Shown: positions 13,263-25,044 of the stretch, piece after piece | Position numbering within the stretch: the first letter of the stretch is position 1 | Layout of the letters: the number at the start of each line of letters is the position of its first letter | Assembly (NCBI RefSeq): GCF_905475395.1 | Contig: NC_058338.1 | Coordinates: 7,206,935-7,270,934, forward strand | Direction of reading: 5' to 3' | Origin: Chrysoperla carnea | Lineage: Eukaryota > Arthropoda > Insecta > Neuroptera > Chrysopidae | DNA: 64,000 nt | The notes under the pieces: model-generated | Told to the model about the DNA's origin: nothing | The model's input: only the letters and a program-made list of their open reading frames with translations | Database searches by the model: none | Translations under genes and position numbers: made by a program

Positions 13263-13650
13263 TTAAAAATTGTAAGCTCCATTAATATGAATAAGGGGCG
13301 GAAATACCGATCTCCCTGGCTGTATAGCATGAATAGCATGGATTTTCGGAACTCCTAATGCGACAATTTTGTTGATTAACGGAGCCACCGAGATGAAAAA
13401 GGGAAAATCACAAAAGATGATTTTCGTTGAAAAATCACCATCCAATTGTCGTTGTTCCAAGATCCAATTAACAAACGCTCTTCGCTGCTTGTGTTCTTCC
13501 AGCTTCACCATAGTTGTTATAGAAACAGCAATTTTCTGAGCTCTATGCCGAATTAATGTGATTGAGCTTTCCTCAACATTTGCACGCTCTGCTGCGATAT
13601 TTTCAGTCAAGACGAACGCGTATTTCTATTTACACGTCATTTACAGGCCC
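13263..13650 (-). pseudogene. mariner-like transposase remnant
   Basis: The minus-strand frame is open from 13610 to 13263 and reads VLTENIAAERANVEESS, then SITLIRHRAQ, followed after a gap by KQRRAFVNWILEQRQLDGDF and STKIIFCD. This matches the order in mariner transposases: the helix-turn-helix region with S-x-R-H-R-A-Q, then the R-x-F-V-N-W-x-L-E-Q linker leading into the first catalytic aspartate of the DDE/D triad, usually F-S-D-E-A-H-F. Here that motif reads FCDFPFF, and the linker between the helix-turn-helix and catalytic segments is deleted. Frame similarity fades downstream and no intact catalytic domain follows. No methionine starts the frame. It is a dead fossil; host domestication is not supported. 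Confidence 0.8.
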
Positions 13651-15022
13651 AGTATGCTCAAATTTTTTCATTAATAAAAAAAATTTGGTTACGGTAAATT
13701 ATGGATGACTTTTATCTCGACTTTGTATAAGGCAGAGCTATAAGGCGTGTTCTATATAAGGTAGGGTTTACAATCATGGACTCTTGTTCTATATAAAATT
13801 AGAATACAATTTAAGTACGAAATTCATTCATTAGAATGAATTACCACGCGTATAAAATATTGCTTTTACGTGACTGATTCAAATAAAAATAAAATTTTGT
13901 AAGTTTATCCAATTTTATTTTATTTTACAAAATGTTTATTTACACGCTGATGCTATATAAACTCACCTAATTCAAGTAACATGCTTGAAAAACCACTTCT
14001 TGCTTAAAATTATTAAATTCGACAATTCGTCTTGTACAATATTAAGGGTGAAATATTTTGTTTTGAAAGACCAACAACTTCTTCTCCTAAGGCATTTTCA
14101 GCACAGTATTTGCAGTCTTTATGCTATGGTGAAAATTTTTGTCGACATAATTTAACGACGAATTAAATTTAAGAACTTAATAGGGCTTACTATTAAATCC
14201 CAAAGTTTCAGAAATTCTGACCACCGTTTAAAACACGAGATAACTATGACTACGCTTCCAAATTGACCAATTTACGCCAGAAATATTATCTCGAAAACGA
14301 AAATGGGGAAAGACAAAAAATTCTGCAACTCCAGGGTCCCACAGAAAACATTATTCTGAGTCTGTGCTTCAATAACCTACTGTGAAAATGTCTATAAAGT
14401 CGGGAAGTCATTGATGTTTGTTCTGTCGGTAACTTAGCCGAGAAATGAGCAATTTGGGCGCCTGCTACCTCTCTAGGGTGGTGAGATAGCCGGTTCTCAG
14501 GTTCTCTTTCCGAAAATTTTAACTTATTCAAAAGCGTAAAGACAGTATCGGATATCAGATATTTAAAAAATCACTAATCCTGAATAACCTGGTAAGGATA
14601 ACAGAACTAACTGTTTAAAATATTGAATTGTCATCGATCCTCGATAAATATGCCAAATTTTGAGTTAATCCGACGTTTTGTATACTAACATACGTATACG
14701 AAGCTAATAAAAGCTTGTTAAAAAAGCAACTTTCACGTGTAACTAATAAGAATAATACGTTAACGTACAAACAGACGTACCATTTTAAATAATATGAAAA
14801 TATATTAAACGATGAGGTTAAAGGTGACAATTCTTATGTTATTTCTAAATGAAATTTTCATACTCTGAATTAATAATGGAGTAATAGTAATTTTTATTTT
14901 TTTTTTTACAAAATGTACTTATAAGCATGCAATCTTAAAATTGAAATGTTAAGGTTGTTGCTGTAGCAATTTTTTTTTCACATTACATTATTTTTAAGAG
15001 ATTAATTTTATCAGAAAATTTA
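13651..15022. other. No gene seen
   Basis: Open frames here (for example 14286-14531 and 14615-14830 on the minus strand) match no family I recognise and lack splice context. I regard them as chance frames. Confidence 0.4.
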
Positions 15023-15037
15023 TAATAGAATATTCCT

Positions 15038-15345
15038 AATTTAAATAGAGCCTACATGGCCGAGCAGTCTAAGGCGTTTGTCTTCGACTGTTTGTCCATT
15101 TAGACATAGGTTGCGGGCTCGAATCCAGGCAGCGGCAGTGTGAACAATTTATAATTAATGGGAGTGCAGAATTGATCACATTGTCGTCGCTTGGATAAGA
15201 ACGAAGTAACCGACTCCACCCACATCAAAATGTAATTGTAAATATGTTTGTATTTAAATAAATAAAGATTAACAAATAATGATGTGGGTGGCCTCTGTTA
15301 CAGGCGTGTATGTCAGAGAAACGGAGGTTAAACCCCATTATTATT
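15038..15345 (+). mobile_element. tRNA-derived SINE (family 1, copy 2)
   Basis: The head from about 15050 has the A-box-like TGGCCGAGCAGTCTAAGGCG and the B box GGGCTCGAATCC, with a long segment between them like the variable arm of a Leu or Ser tRNA. The body shares several blocks with the copy at 11.5 kb and contains an extra AT-rich stretch before GATGTGGGTGGCC. Direct repeats of TAATAGAATATTCC at 15023 and 15346 flank it as a target-site duplication. It is a non-autonomous element and not a tRNA gene. Confidence 0.88.
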
Positions 15346-15360
15346 TAATAGAATATTCCA

Positions 15361-17879
15361 ATTTTCCTTTAATCAAAAATAATCTTTAATCATTTTCCTT
15401 CAAACTTTAATTATCTGAGTTATATTTTTATCAATCGAACATTAAGTATATTGCCTTTATGGAGAATGATGTCAGCCAAATAACCGCCTATGGACTTTCT
15501 GCAGCAGTTTATTTGATCGAGATAATTTTCTATGACATTTCGCAAGTTTTGGGAGTTATTTCAGCTAAAATTTGGCTTAAAGTGGATCCTACGTGGCAAG
15601 TTTGTTGATATAGACGACGTCAGTCAAAGGTTCCGATTCAAAGCCCCCAATCATAGTTAGATGGATAATTACTCTGACCTAAGGCATGAAATATTCATTA
15701 CCTTGTGCCTCGGCTACGAACAAGGCGAATTGGCTTGATCACGTGAAAGCTTTCTAGCGACAAATATACTAGATGATTTCAATGGTTCACTTAAAACAAC
15801 GAGGAATTATTATATAGCACTTTTTACCACCCAATTCGATTATTTTGAACGCATATACAAAGGTTGTGCTGTCTTTGTATTAAATTTTTGTCTAAAATCG
15901 TTAAATTCTTTCCCATATACATGTGTTCAATTTATGGGAAAACTTTTATAAATTACTAATGTGGGTGTCTTTTATATTATATCATGTTCGATTTTATTAA
16001 ATCGACAATAAATTATTGCCTTTTGCGGAATTTGGGTGTGATAGCAAAAATTAGTTACAAAAGTATTTAAAAATAATTTTTTAATTTTGCTGCATACTTT
16101 TTATAATCGATATTTCACTATTGTTTTTGGTGCTTTGTATAGATGAGAAAATTTGCTCAGTTGTCGTCTGAGATGTGGTGTTTCAATTTTTTGAATTTTG
16201 TTATAACTTCATGAATGTACCTCCATTAATTTTCAGAATATGGTGATGGCAAAATGGGTCAGTTATTTATGATAAGGAGTATTTTTATATGTATTTAGAT
16301 GGGAAATGAACTAAAATATTTACTCATAAGAGTAAATAAATTGAAATGAGGCGTAAATATTATTCATATTTGCATACTATTAACTATAATTATATAATGT
16401 GTACCAAATAAAATTTACAATTTAAGTCAAGTAGAAAATAATCCGAATAAGTACTTCAGATTTTTGCAAGAAATATTCCAAAGATGTAGATTTCAACGAT
16501 AAAAAGCTGCCAAAAAATTGAGCTGAAAATTTGAGTCTCAGTTAGCTGCGATAAATTTTCAAAGTTGTCAGTACTTAATATGTAAAGCATAGAAATCCAT
16601 ACTATCTAGAAGACATGAATGTAACTTTGCCAACTAGGTGTATATCTAAATAAACAAATTAGGGATGCTTAGAGCATCAATGGGATGTAATTCACCGTTT
16701 GGCTTATGAGAACGCTGTAAATAAAGATTAGTTTTTGAAGAAATTTAGTTAGTCTAATCCAGAAGTGTGTTGTACAAGCGACAACATTGTTCAATTTAAC
16801 TATATGTTATGACCATGTGCTGCTTGCTACATTCTGTGCATAGTCTGCGCTAATACAATTACTATTTAAAGAGATATATGTTCTAAAAATTTCTAGTCAT
16901 TGAGATCAAGGAAATGTCTATAGTAAAAGAATTTTCTGATATCTCTCAAATTGTAAAATATATTTGGGCCTCATAATTTTTTGTGAATGCATACATAGAT
17001 ACATTTTTTACCTTTAGGTCATTTAGAAATAAAATTATATAAATTCTTCTATATTTATTGTAAAATGATAACTAATGATAATAATTATTTTTTTGTTAAT
17101 ATCAATATGTTGAAAATTTATTAATTTATTTTATTTTTGATTTATTTATTTTTATTTATATATATTTATTATTAAATTAATTTCATTTTCAAAAAAAAAA
17201 AAAAAAAAATATTTGCAATATTATTTATTGAAATATATAATAATTACTTTTTATATTTTATTATAAATAATTTACTATAATTAAATGATCTAACTGTAGT
17301 TAAATCTATTTGTAGGTAAAGTAGAATTTTGACCCTATGATATTTTAATATTTTTTCGTATGCTCACAAATTTTGCTCTAAAATGGAACTGCTTTTTAAA
17401 AAAAGTAGGTTAAGCCCCTATTATTATTTGCAATAGTTTTTTTTTTTTTTTTTTTCATAATGGAATAAAAAAAGATTAATTGTTTTAATTTTTTTTTTTA
17501 CTTTCAATAATATTTAACATAATTCATATTTTAAATAATAATTAATTAATAGTTTCATGTTGTGATTAAACTGAGTTAATTGTTTTCAAAGTATACAATT
17601 TTCCCACAACAACAAAAAATGAAGTAATCTGTAATAATACCATTTTTTAAAAAATATTTATTTAGAGAAATATTAAAATAAATATAAAAATTTGTTGTGC
17701 GAGCCTTCATTACATTCGACCTCTGTATAACATTTTTAAAAAGTTGCATATTTTTTCATATAACTTACATACAATTGGAACAGGCTTTTCTAAACTATGA
17801 ATTCAAACGGCAGTGACGTCAGCACCTTGCTTTCGTAACGCGATCGCTCGGAGAAATTATAAAATAACATGAATAATAC
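15361..17879. other. No gene; strongly AT-rich from 16.98 to 17.72 kb
   Basis: No coding exon is visible. Bases 16980-17720 are almost pure A/T, with a run of 18 or more A at about 17192 and long T runs near 17440 and 17490. Confidence 0.5.
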
Positions 17880-18231
17880 TAAAAAAACTATCCAAAAGTT
17901 TTAGACAATCTTGTAGTTTATAATAATACCATAAAAATATAAGGTTGTCGATGATATAAAACCAAAATATTAATTTAATTATGAGTTCATCGAAGATCCA
18001 TCATTTGATGAACAGACACGACTATAGTTAGAGTATTAATGATTGAAGAACGATATCTATATTATCAAATTTATAAGCATCACTTGCACACAATATATTA
18101 TATATTTTTGTAGTTGCGTGGTATTGTAAAGCTAAAAATAACACATTATTTGACTACAAAACATGTATTTTGTTTATATGTATGTATCGTGTAATAAACC
18201 AAAACTTTTTTACAATACTGTAGGGAAACAA
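17880..18231 (+). repeat. Dispersed element X, copy 1 (3' part)
   Basis: This block closely matches 34240-34581 (plus strand) and 39453-39700 (minus strand). Shared landmarks include GACAATCTTGTAG, GATCCATCATTTGATGAACA, GATATCTATATTATC and a terminal TACAGT or ACTGTAGGG phrase. Copy 1 lacks the left part, with its open frame, that the other copies have. The element class is unknown; no inverted termini were found. Confidence 0.75.
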
Positions 18232-18696
18232 ATACCTTAAAACTCTTCATATATGGAAGTAAAAATATAAAAATTAATATGTGTGTATGCCATTCTTTGG
18301 TAAAAGTTGAGTACTTTTTGTTTTGTTTGGATTAATAGATTAATTTTTTTTTTTAATATTAATGTTATGAAATATTTTGGATGCCTTGGCCTTTTAAAAT
18401 ATGACTTATTTTTTTGCTAAATTTCAATTATATATATCTGAATACCTATCGGTATTATCTGTATAATACCTTCCTATAAAGAAGATGAACTAATCTATCT
18501 TGCAAACATATCTAAATAATCGATTTTAACTTAAAATACTTTTTTATTAATGGTGTTTTTAATCTGATTATGATCTAAAAATATTGCTTAGTGTATTAAA
18601 ACTACAAAGTGCTCCGAAAAAAAAAGTTTGGGAGACGTTGTAAGCCGGTATTTAAAATCAGAAAAGTCGGTCAGGACTATGATACCAACGCAGCTT

Positions 18697-19105
18697 ATAT
18701 CAATTATTAGAATTTTTCTTGAATAAGTTAGATCCCCCGTTATAGTTCAAATCCATAAAACATGTTCTTATATTCGTGCACTATTTGTGACAACAGTGTA
18801 TAATACTAAGACATTGTATCTATACCCTATACTCAATACACACAACTGCATATTACGAACAGTTTTCGAGTTGTATAGAAAAGTCTCAACGCAACTCACA
18901 TAAATTATTAGAATTTTTCTTGAATCGACTAACGATATTTAAAACGATTTAAGGTAGATCCCCGTTATAGTAGATCCTCATATATTTTGTGCACTATTTT
19001 TGACAACAGTGAACAATACTAAGACAATGTATCTATACTTATACTCAACACACACAACTGCATTTTACGAACCGTTTTCGAGTTATATAAACAAGTATCA
19101 TTTTT
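18697..19105 (+). repeat. Direct duplication, about 190-bp unit, two copies
   Basis: The stretch beginning ATTATTAGAATTTTTCTTGA at about 18701 recurs at about 18903. Both copies contain GTGCACTATTT, GACAACAGTG, CACACAACTGCAT and end in GTTTTCGAGTT. The copies differ by substitutions and an insertion in the second, so the duplication is not recent. Confidence 0.8.
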
Positions 19106-20916
19106 ATTTACACTCTAAACTTTTTTCTCGAGCCAGGTTGCTATGAATTTGGAGAACATACAAAATTGAAACCCTATAAGTACCCCCCATAAACATCATT
19201 TTCTCTGAGTATCCAATATCATTTTGAACTGCGTTTTTCATTCCTTCAGGACTAGTCTTTTCATCTAATTATAAGTGACCTGGAATCAAGAACATAGAAA
19301 TTGTAACATTAACTCCTATGATTATTGATCAATGACACATGACGTTGTTTGATCTAAGGTACATTAACAGTGTGCATTTTCAAACATTACCTCCTCAACA
19401 TTTGACCGGTATGTTTAAATCAAATGCGGTATTAAATTTTCAAGCAATATAAGCGAGGATTTATAGGTAGAACAGTTGGCACACCCAATATACTTTTGAT
19501 TTTTTACTATTTTCAAATTTTTATTGTATTATAAATTTAATTTAAAAGAATATTAATGATTGATATGAAAAAAAAATTTAATAAAAATAGATTTTTTTGA
19601 GAAATTAATTTCAATATAAAAGTCAAATGATTTATGGATGAAGTAAATATAATCTTTCTTTTGAAAGTTGAAGGTGTAAATTGTTTTTTTTATGAAATGC
19701 TTTTATTTATTCAGGAAAACTTAACTTAAGTCATCAAAGACAGACGTTTTAATCAACATATCAATTTTATTTATTATTTAATGACTTAAAATTTGCTTCG
19801 GGATAACTCTTAAAAATGTCAGTGCTTAATTATTGAAACGGACATTTTAATTTAAAATCATTAGACATGTCGGCTGTTTCATATTACCCATACTTCCTGG
19901 GTGCCTGCATAATACCCGTAAAATCCACGTGTTCTCAACTCAAAATATTTACAAAAATCGTCTACATTCATGAAGTTATAACAAAATTCATCGTCAAAGT
20001 TGAAAATAAAGTACATATAATTTCGACCCTAAATCTAAAATAGTCTTAGTGCCCGTAGTACCAAAAAATTAACAAAAACACATTACCAGCTCCGGGTCTA
20101 CTTATTTTATCCCCTCACTTAAAATACGCCACTGATACCTATCCGGATCTTCATTCTTCAATAAATTAAAGAATAAGATGTTAAAAATGTTTCAATGCAA
20201 ATTATGCAATTTCATAAATCAAATTAATATTGCATAAAATATAATACCTAGGCATGACCCTACTGGATGGGATGCGATCGATGCGAAGGTGTTAAATAAT
20301 AAAACAAAATATTCATTTTACAATGAACTTTAACAGATTCTATTTAATAATAATAATAACTGTAATAAATTAATAATTATTTATTAAAAAGTGTCTCAGT
20401 TGCCGCCGTTTGCTTTTTTCGAATGATTCCGGCTGTTGCTGGCATCAATTACAATGCCTTACAGTGGCTCAATTTCATTAAGCTGAATAGGCTTAATAGG
20501 CATAAGTTGAAATTTTTTTTAGTTTAATTTTTTGTACTCCTAAAATGACTCGGAAATCAGATTTGGCAAAAAACTGCTTTTCAACATCATTTTTTCAATA
20601 TGGAGGTGTGAGCGGCGAAAATACGAGGTAGCAAAGTCGAGATTCGATAAGAGCACTTCAAAATCTATAAAATCACCCATTTTCAAAACTCCCGGTAAAA
20701 CTACCAGATGACTAAAAGTTTTCTTTGTGTATTATGAATAACTTTTTAATTGTGTATTTCAAAACATTAAAATACAAGCCCAATTATGTACTTTGTTTTG
20801 AAAAATTTTTATTTTCATGGTCAACAATTATGAAATCGGACGAATTTAAACAAAATTTCTATTATTCCTTTTTGATTTTGTAAATGTCACGTCAATGTTA
20901 TAATTAGCAGCAGTTA
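19106..20916. other. No gene; upstream region of the TIL gene
   Basis: A fragment related to the piggyBac-like MITE lies at about 19960-20040. AATACGCCACTGATA near 20135 resembles a transposon terminus beginning CAGTGGCG, as does the reverse phrase at about 41245. No clear TATA box is seen directly upstream of 20917. Confidence 0.4.
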
Positions 20917-21786
20917 ATGATTTCAATGTATCGTTTTATTACAGCAATTTTCGTAATTCTCAGTATTTTTGTTACCATAACTGTACAATATTCTGAAGAT
21001 CCAATACCGCCAATATGTAGGCGTAAACGAAAAAGTCATTTTGTAAAATGTCTTGAAGAAGGTACGTTTTTTTATTTAAAGATACGATCAGTTAATTTTG
21101 ATGAACATTTGGACCCAAAAACTCAAAGAGATTTTAGAATACAAATTGAAAAATTGTTCCAATTACTAAAATTTTCCAAATTAAGAAAAGCATCCAGTTT
21201 ACAGGGTATAATAATTGTGATTCTTTTAGAATGCCCCAAACGTACGAACGAAGTATACGATCCATGTAATGCCAACTGTAATGATATTTGCGGTTATAAA
21301 AAAGGGAGCTGTTCATCGATTTGTTCACCAGGATGTATATGCAAAACGTCACATTGTCGTGAACCCAATTCTGATATTTGTATAATGGATAAATTTGATG
21401 TGAATGCACCGATATTTATTAATCCATATGAAAATCAACCTGAAGATTTTGATTATTATGGCGAGAAGCAAGATGAAGCGAAACCTGTATTAACAGGAGG
21501 CGAAATGTTTATTGTTAGTTCAGTGGATGCACCGGCTCCAGAGTCTAGTTCAGAGAGCGTACTGGACCCTGAGCCTAGTTCTGAGGAACCACCAACCCAA
21601 GAGTCAAGTGCAGAGAACACATCGATCCCAGAGCCTAGTTCAGAGAGCACATCGGCCCCAGAGCCTAGTTCTGAGGACCCACCGACCTACGAGTCTAGTA
21701 CAAGTGAAGCACCGACCCAAGAGCCTAATACGACAATAGCGCCAAGTAAATATAGGCTGAAAAATAAGAATAAACAAAAAGGGTAG
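20917..21786 (+). CDS. Secreted TIL-domain protein with acidic repeat tail
   Basis: The predicted product is a secreted cysteine-rich protein. The first 24 residues form a signal peptide (MISMYRFITAIFVILSIFVT, then ITVQ). I infer two exons, 20917-21061 and 21230-21786, with an intron GTACGT...TTTTAG of 168 bp, giving 233 residues. The junction creates EECPKRTNEVYDPC, the usual start of a TIL domain (trypsin-inhibitor-like, the fold of Ascaris-type serine-protease inhibitors). Ten cysteines follow the TIL spacing, including CSSICSPGCIC. The intron is a multiple of three without stops, so a retained form of 289 residues is also open. The C-terminal part has six 10-residue units of the type E-[PS]-S-S-E-x-x-x-x-P and ends in a lysine-rich tail. 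An AATAAA lies just after the stop. Protease inhibition or haemolymph/venom/salivary function is family knowledge and unproven here. Confidence 0.85.
   Translation: MISMYRFITAIFVILSIFVTITVQYSEDPIPPICRRKRKSHFVKCLEEGTFFYLKIRSVNFDEHLDPKTQRDFRIQIEKLFQLLKFSKLRKASSLQGIIIVILLECPKRTNEVYDPCNANCNDICGYKKGSCSSICSPGCICKTSHCREPNSDICIMDKFDVNAPIFINPYENQPEDFDYYGEKQDEAKPVLTGGEMFIVSSVDAPAPESSSESVLDPEPSSEEPPTQESSAENTSIPEPSSESTSAPEPSSEDPPTYESSTSEAPTQEPNTTIAPSKYRLKNKNKQKG
21541..21732 (+). repeat. 30-bp coding minisatellite in the TIL gene
   Basis: Units begin exactly every 30 bases at 21541, 21571, 21601, 21631, 21661, 21691 and 21721, most starting GAGCCTAGTT or GAGTCTAGTT. The period is ten codons, so the frame is preserved. 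The encoded tail is rich in Ser, Glu and Pro, a mucin-like or low-complexity acidic region that could vary in copy number. Confidence 0.93.
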
Positions 21787-22172
21787 AATTTAATAAAATT
21801 TTAACTTCAATATATTTTGAGTTTTTTTTTGTCCGAGTATTCAGCATGTAAAAAAAATGTCCATGAAAAGACTCCTTAATAACCTGCACTGCGAAAATGT
21901 ACCCTGGTCTTAGATTCTATTTGAAGTTACGTTAAGAGTATAAGTTAGATGAGATTCCAAGCCCATTTCCATCATTTTAATATCTAATATATTTAAATAT
22001 TATAATTTCAATTGAAAAGTTTGACCTCGAACCAAATTCTATGTATTTAGAGAAGTTTAAAGGTGTAGTTTTTATATTTATATGATCAATTATTATTATT
22101 GAAGATCAAATTATTATATCATACAGTTTGATCTAAGTTAAATGGGCAAAATCAAACCCGGACCGTTTTTAA
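21787..22172. other. 3' flank of the TIL gene; no further gene
   Basis: After the polyadenylation signal at about 21793 the sequence is AT-rich spacer without exons. Confidence 0.4.
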
Positions 22173-22285
22173 CCAGCCAGCATTCGCGTTTACCGTTCGG
22201 GAATCATTAGTGGCGTGATGAGAGATTTGCTCACGCGCTCTGCACAAGTACCGCGTTAAATATTCTTTAACTTTGTAAATCATAA
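22173..22285 (+). mobile_element. MITE end, TTAACCCGCCAGCACTCG family
   Basis: TTAACCAGCCAGCATTCGCG followed by ACCGTTCGGGAATC and TCACGCGCTCTGCAC matches the copies at 44.5 kb and, reversed, 52.3 kb. The match continues into AACTTTGTAAATCATAAC, also present (reversed) at 52.24 kb. Confidence 0.6.
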
Positions 22286-22462
22286 CCTGTATATAATTTT
22301 ATATAAATTGATGTGATTGGCTGACATCACCGACATTACAATTTGACAGATACTTGAAAAAGTATAAATTGTACGTACACGAAAATATCAATGTGCAGTT
22401 CGCCACCAAATTAGCAACGAGTAACAAACACAATAAGTGAAATTACGATTAGCTAATTCATA

Positions 22463-22498
22463 CTGATGATGACTACTTGGTAGTCGAAATACGTATTT
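22463..22498 (+). ncRNA. Hammerhead-ribozyme-like core
   Basis: The conserved CTGATGA (22463-22469) and GAAA (22486-22489) are separated by a hairpin of 5 perfect pairs, GACTA with TAGTC, and loop CTTGG. After GAA, ATAC can pair with GTAT without a loop, placing U-U at the expected cleavage position. This is the type I layout with a minimal stem III reported in Penelope-like elements. There are two weaknesses: one extra T lies between CTGATGA and stem II, and stem I pairs for only two bases with the local downstream sequence. It may be a degraded or multimer-dependent motif inside a repeat. Confidence 0.5.
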
Positions 22499-22499
22499 A

Positions 22500-23836
22500 A
22501 ATAATATAAAAAATTGATCTAGGAAATTGAGGCAAAAATCGAAATTTATTTGAATCACCCTGTAAGTATATTTTTTAAGAGCACTCTTTGATTTGGTTTA
22601 TTGCACAAAAGAATGAAGCGACATTTTAAGGTCACCATATACAAGCAAGAACCACTTATAAAATATAATATTCACAATAAAATCAAAACGTTATTTATTA
22701 TATTCAATTATTATTAGTCGAGTGAATGTACAAAGAGTTTATGAAAAATGAATGGTCGAATATATATTTAACCGATGATAGTGCTGACTTGTACCGACGA
22801 AAATGTATTCTAAGCGTTACAAACTTGGAATAACATTTAATATACTCTGACATATTTCATATATAGGGTATAAAAACTGAATAAAACCATTTTTAACCAT
22901 ATATTTTAAGGAAAAGAGGGCCCATACGATGAAAGCTGGGAAAAAAATAAATAAGAGAACAGGAAATTTTTTAGATAAGGCTCTTCACATGATACCACAA
23001 ATAAAAGTCCGCGGTTCTCATCATAATAAATCCGAATTCCAGTGTCAGTGACTCCCCATAATTTAACTCTAGATCCACGCTTGTTTTCAGGTAAATTAAT
23101 GGTATAATAGGTCTAATTTTAAAATAAAAATAAATTTTTGCATTTTATCTCCTTTATTTTTACTTGAAGATACCTACAAATTCATACTTTTCCCATTTTC
23201 CATAAAGCAAATTGCCCCGTTGCATTGCATTGCATATATTAAAAAAAATCTATCCCTTCAGTATATTTTAAACTGTAGATAGTTTTATTTAAATAAATTA
23301 TTTCTATATTAAAAAGAAGAATAAATAAATTTTGGTATTGTTTTTCTTTTTTTGCTTTGAAGGCATTTTTTTTATTTTGTTTTTTGAATTAACACAATTC
23401 AATTTTAAAATATATAATTAAAAAAATTGAATAAATTGTTTTTATATAAACGAGGTACTTATTAATATTATGGCATCCATTTTATTTTGTGTGAAGGAGT
23501 TAATAACAAAATATAACAAAAAAAAAATCTATTGCGTAAAAGCATTTTGTAAAAATCTAATTTAATAAATAAATTATTTTAGCTTATACGTTAAAAATTG
23601 AACGATTTAAATTAAGATGCAATAATATATAAGATGTTGAAATAACATATATTATACAAGCGAAGGCGGTTTATTTACGGTAGAACTATTGCGATTATCG
23701 CAATACAGATACAGATACAAAGAGAACGCCCTAATACCGAATATAGCACCTCTGAATCTTTTGTTCCCTCCCTTAAATGGAAAACATTTTTGCCGACTGA
23801 AATAAGTATGTATTACCGCACCATATATCTGTGTAT
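22500..23836. other. No gene; AT-rich
   Basis: CACCCTGTAAG at about 22556 resembles a transposon terminus and may mark the right end of the repeat holding the hammerhead-like core. The rest shows no exon. Confidence 0.35.
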
Positions 23837-24000
23837 CTGTCTGTGGCATTGTAGCGTATAAGCGGATGAACCGATTTTGATTTTTTTGGTTTTTTTTGAA
23901 AGGTAATTTAATGGAGCGCTTTCTTAGCTATGTTTCAAGTGCAAATTAAGGGTTCCGTACCCAAAAAACAAAAAATTGGCGATGATCTCACAAATCTTAG
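23837..24000 (+). repeat. CTGTCTG dispersed repeat, copy 1
   Basis: The block starts TCTGTCTGTGGCATTGTAGC and runs through GATGAACCGATTTTGATTTT, GAAAGGTAATTTAATGGAG and GGGTTCCGTACCC. It is nearly identical to 38241-38400. Other copies lie at 28200, 49790 and, partly, 57410. It is non-coding and its class is unknown. Confidence 0.85.
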
Positions 24001-25044
24001 AGTATATTATTTTGATAAAATATAATGAAACATTATAAGAATATTTTCAACATATTATAACGAATAAATTTTCTAATTACTAGAGAATTAATTAATATAA
24101 ATAATTGAAATGTTAGATATCTAATAATATATAATATTAATACACATCTATGATCTTATTAAAAATAGAATAGGTAACACTTTAACTTAATATAATAAAA
24201 TTTATGTAATAATAATCAAATCAAATTAAACACTATCTAATTAACATAAATAAATTCACACACAATATTACATATTTATTTTACATTTACATAGATTGTA
24301 AAGTTATTACTTTACTTATTATTATAATTATTAAATATAAAATAAAATAAAATTATATGAGTTTTGTTGTAAAATGTATCTAAGCATTTTATATAGTACC
24401 TCTTTTCTTTTTAACACTAAAATATGTTTGAAACAGTTTAAGGTTGTTCGAGTCATGAAAATCAAATTGTTAGTCAGAATAATTCGTACATAAGCGCTTA
24501 GACTTTTGACTTAAGACAAGTTAAAAACTTGTGGCTGAAGACAAGTTTAGACTTGTGGTTGAAATTTGAACCTTATTTTCATGAGCCTTATTTTCAGATT
24601 TTTGGAATAAGTGACATTCGCTAATCTGACTTCAGATTCGTAATCAGCGACCAAAAATACCTCCCTAAAGAGATACAAATTTTCACGATAAATACTTAGT
24701 TTTCCGTTTTTTGTGCCAAAAGTACTTACTAGAGGACAACTTTAAGCCAAAATAAGCATTTCAAAAAAACTTATGCTCTCCGATAAGGCCCTTATCTGAG
24801 TAGGCTAAGTTGGCTGAATGTTCCTTGGGGTCTTATAAACACGGAAGTTTCATTAAAATTGGTCCTATTTCCTCACTTTTCCTATGCATCCTGGCTTAAG
24901 TATTCGATTTAAGAATGCACTGACCAATTCTGTGTAGTACCAAATCTGTCTACACTCGTCGATTTGTAGAAATAAATTATGAATGCAATTACAGAAAAGA
25001 GTTTGGAAAAATGATAAAAGCTAATTTTTTATGGTAGATTGATC
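24001..25044. other. No gene; AT-rich spacer
   Basis: Bases 24001-24400 are extremely AT-rich. At 24510-24565 a short repeated phrase built on GACAAGTT-AACTTGTGG occurs twice. No exon is seen. Confidence 0.4.

Noticed and set aside
21134-21739. Overlapping open frames on both strands of the TIL gene (21134-21409 minus, 21456-21650 minus, 21512-21739 plus)
   Set aside because: They arise from the stop-free intron and the 30-bp repeat; the plus frame with signal peptide and ten-cysteine TIL domain explains the locus.
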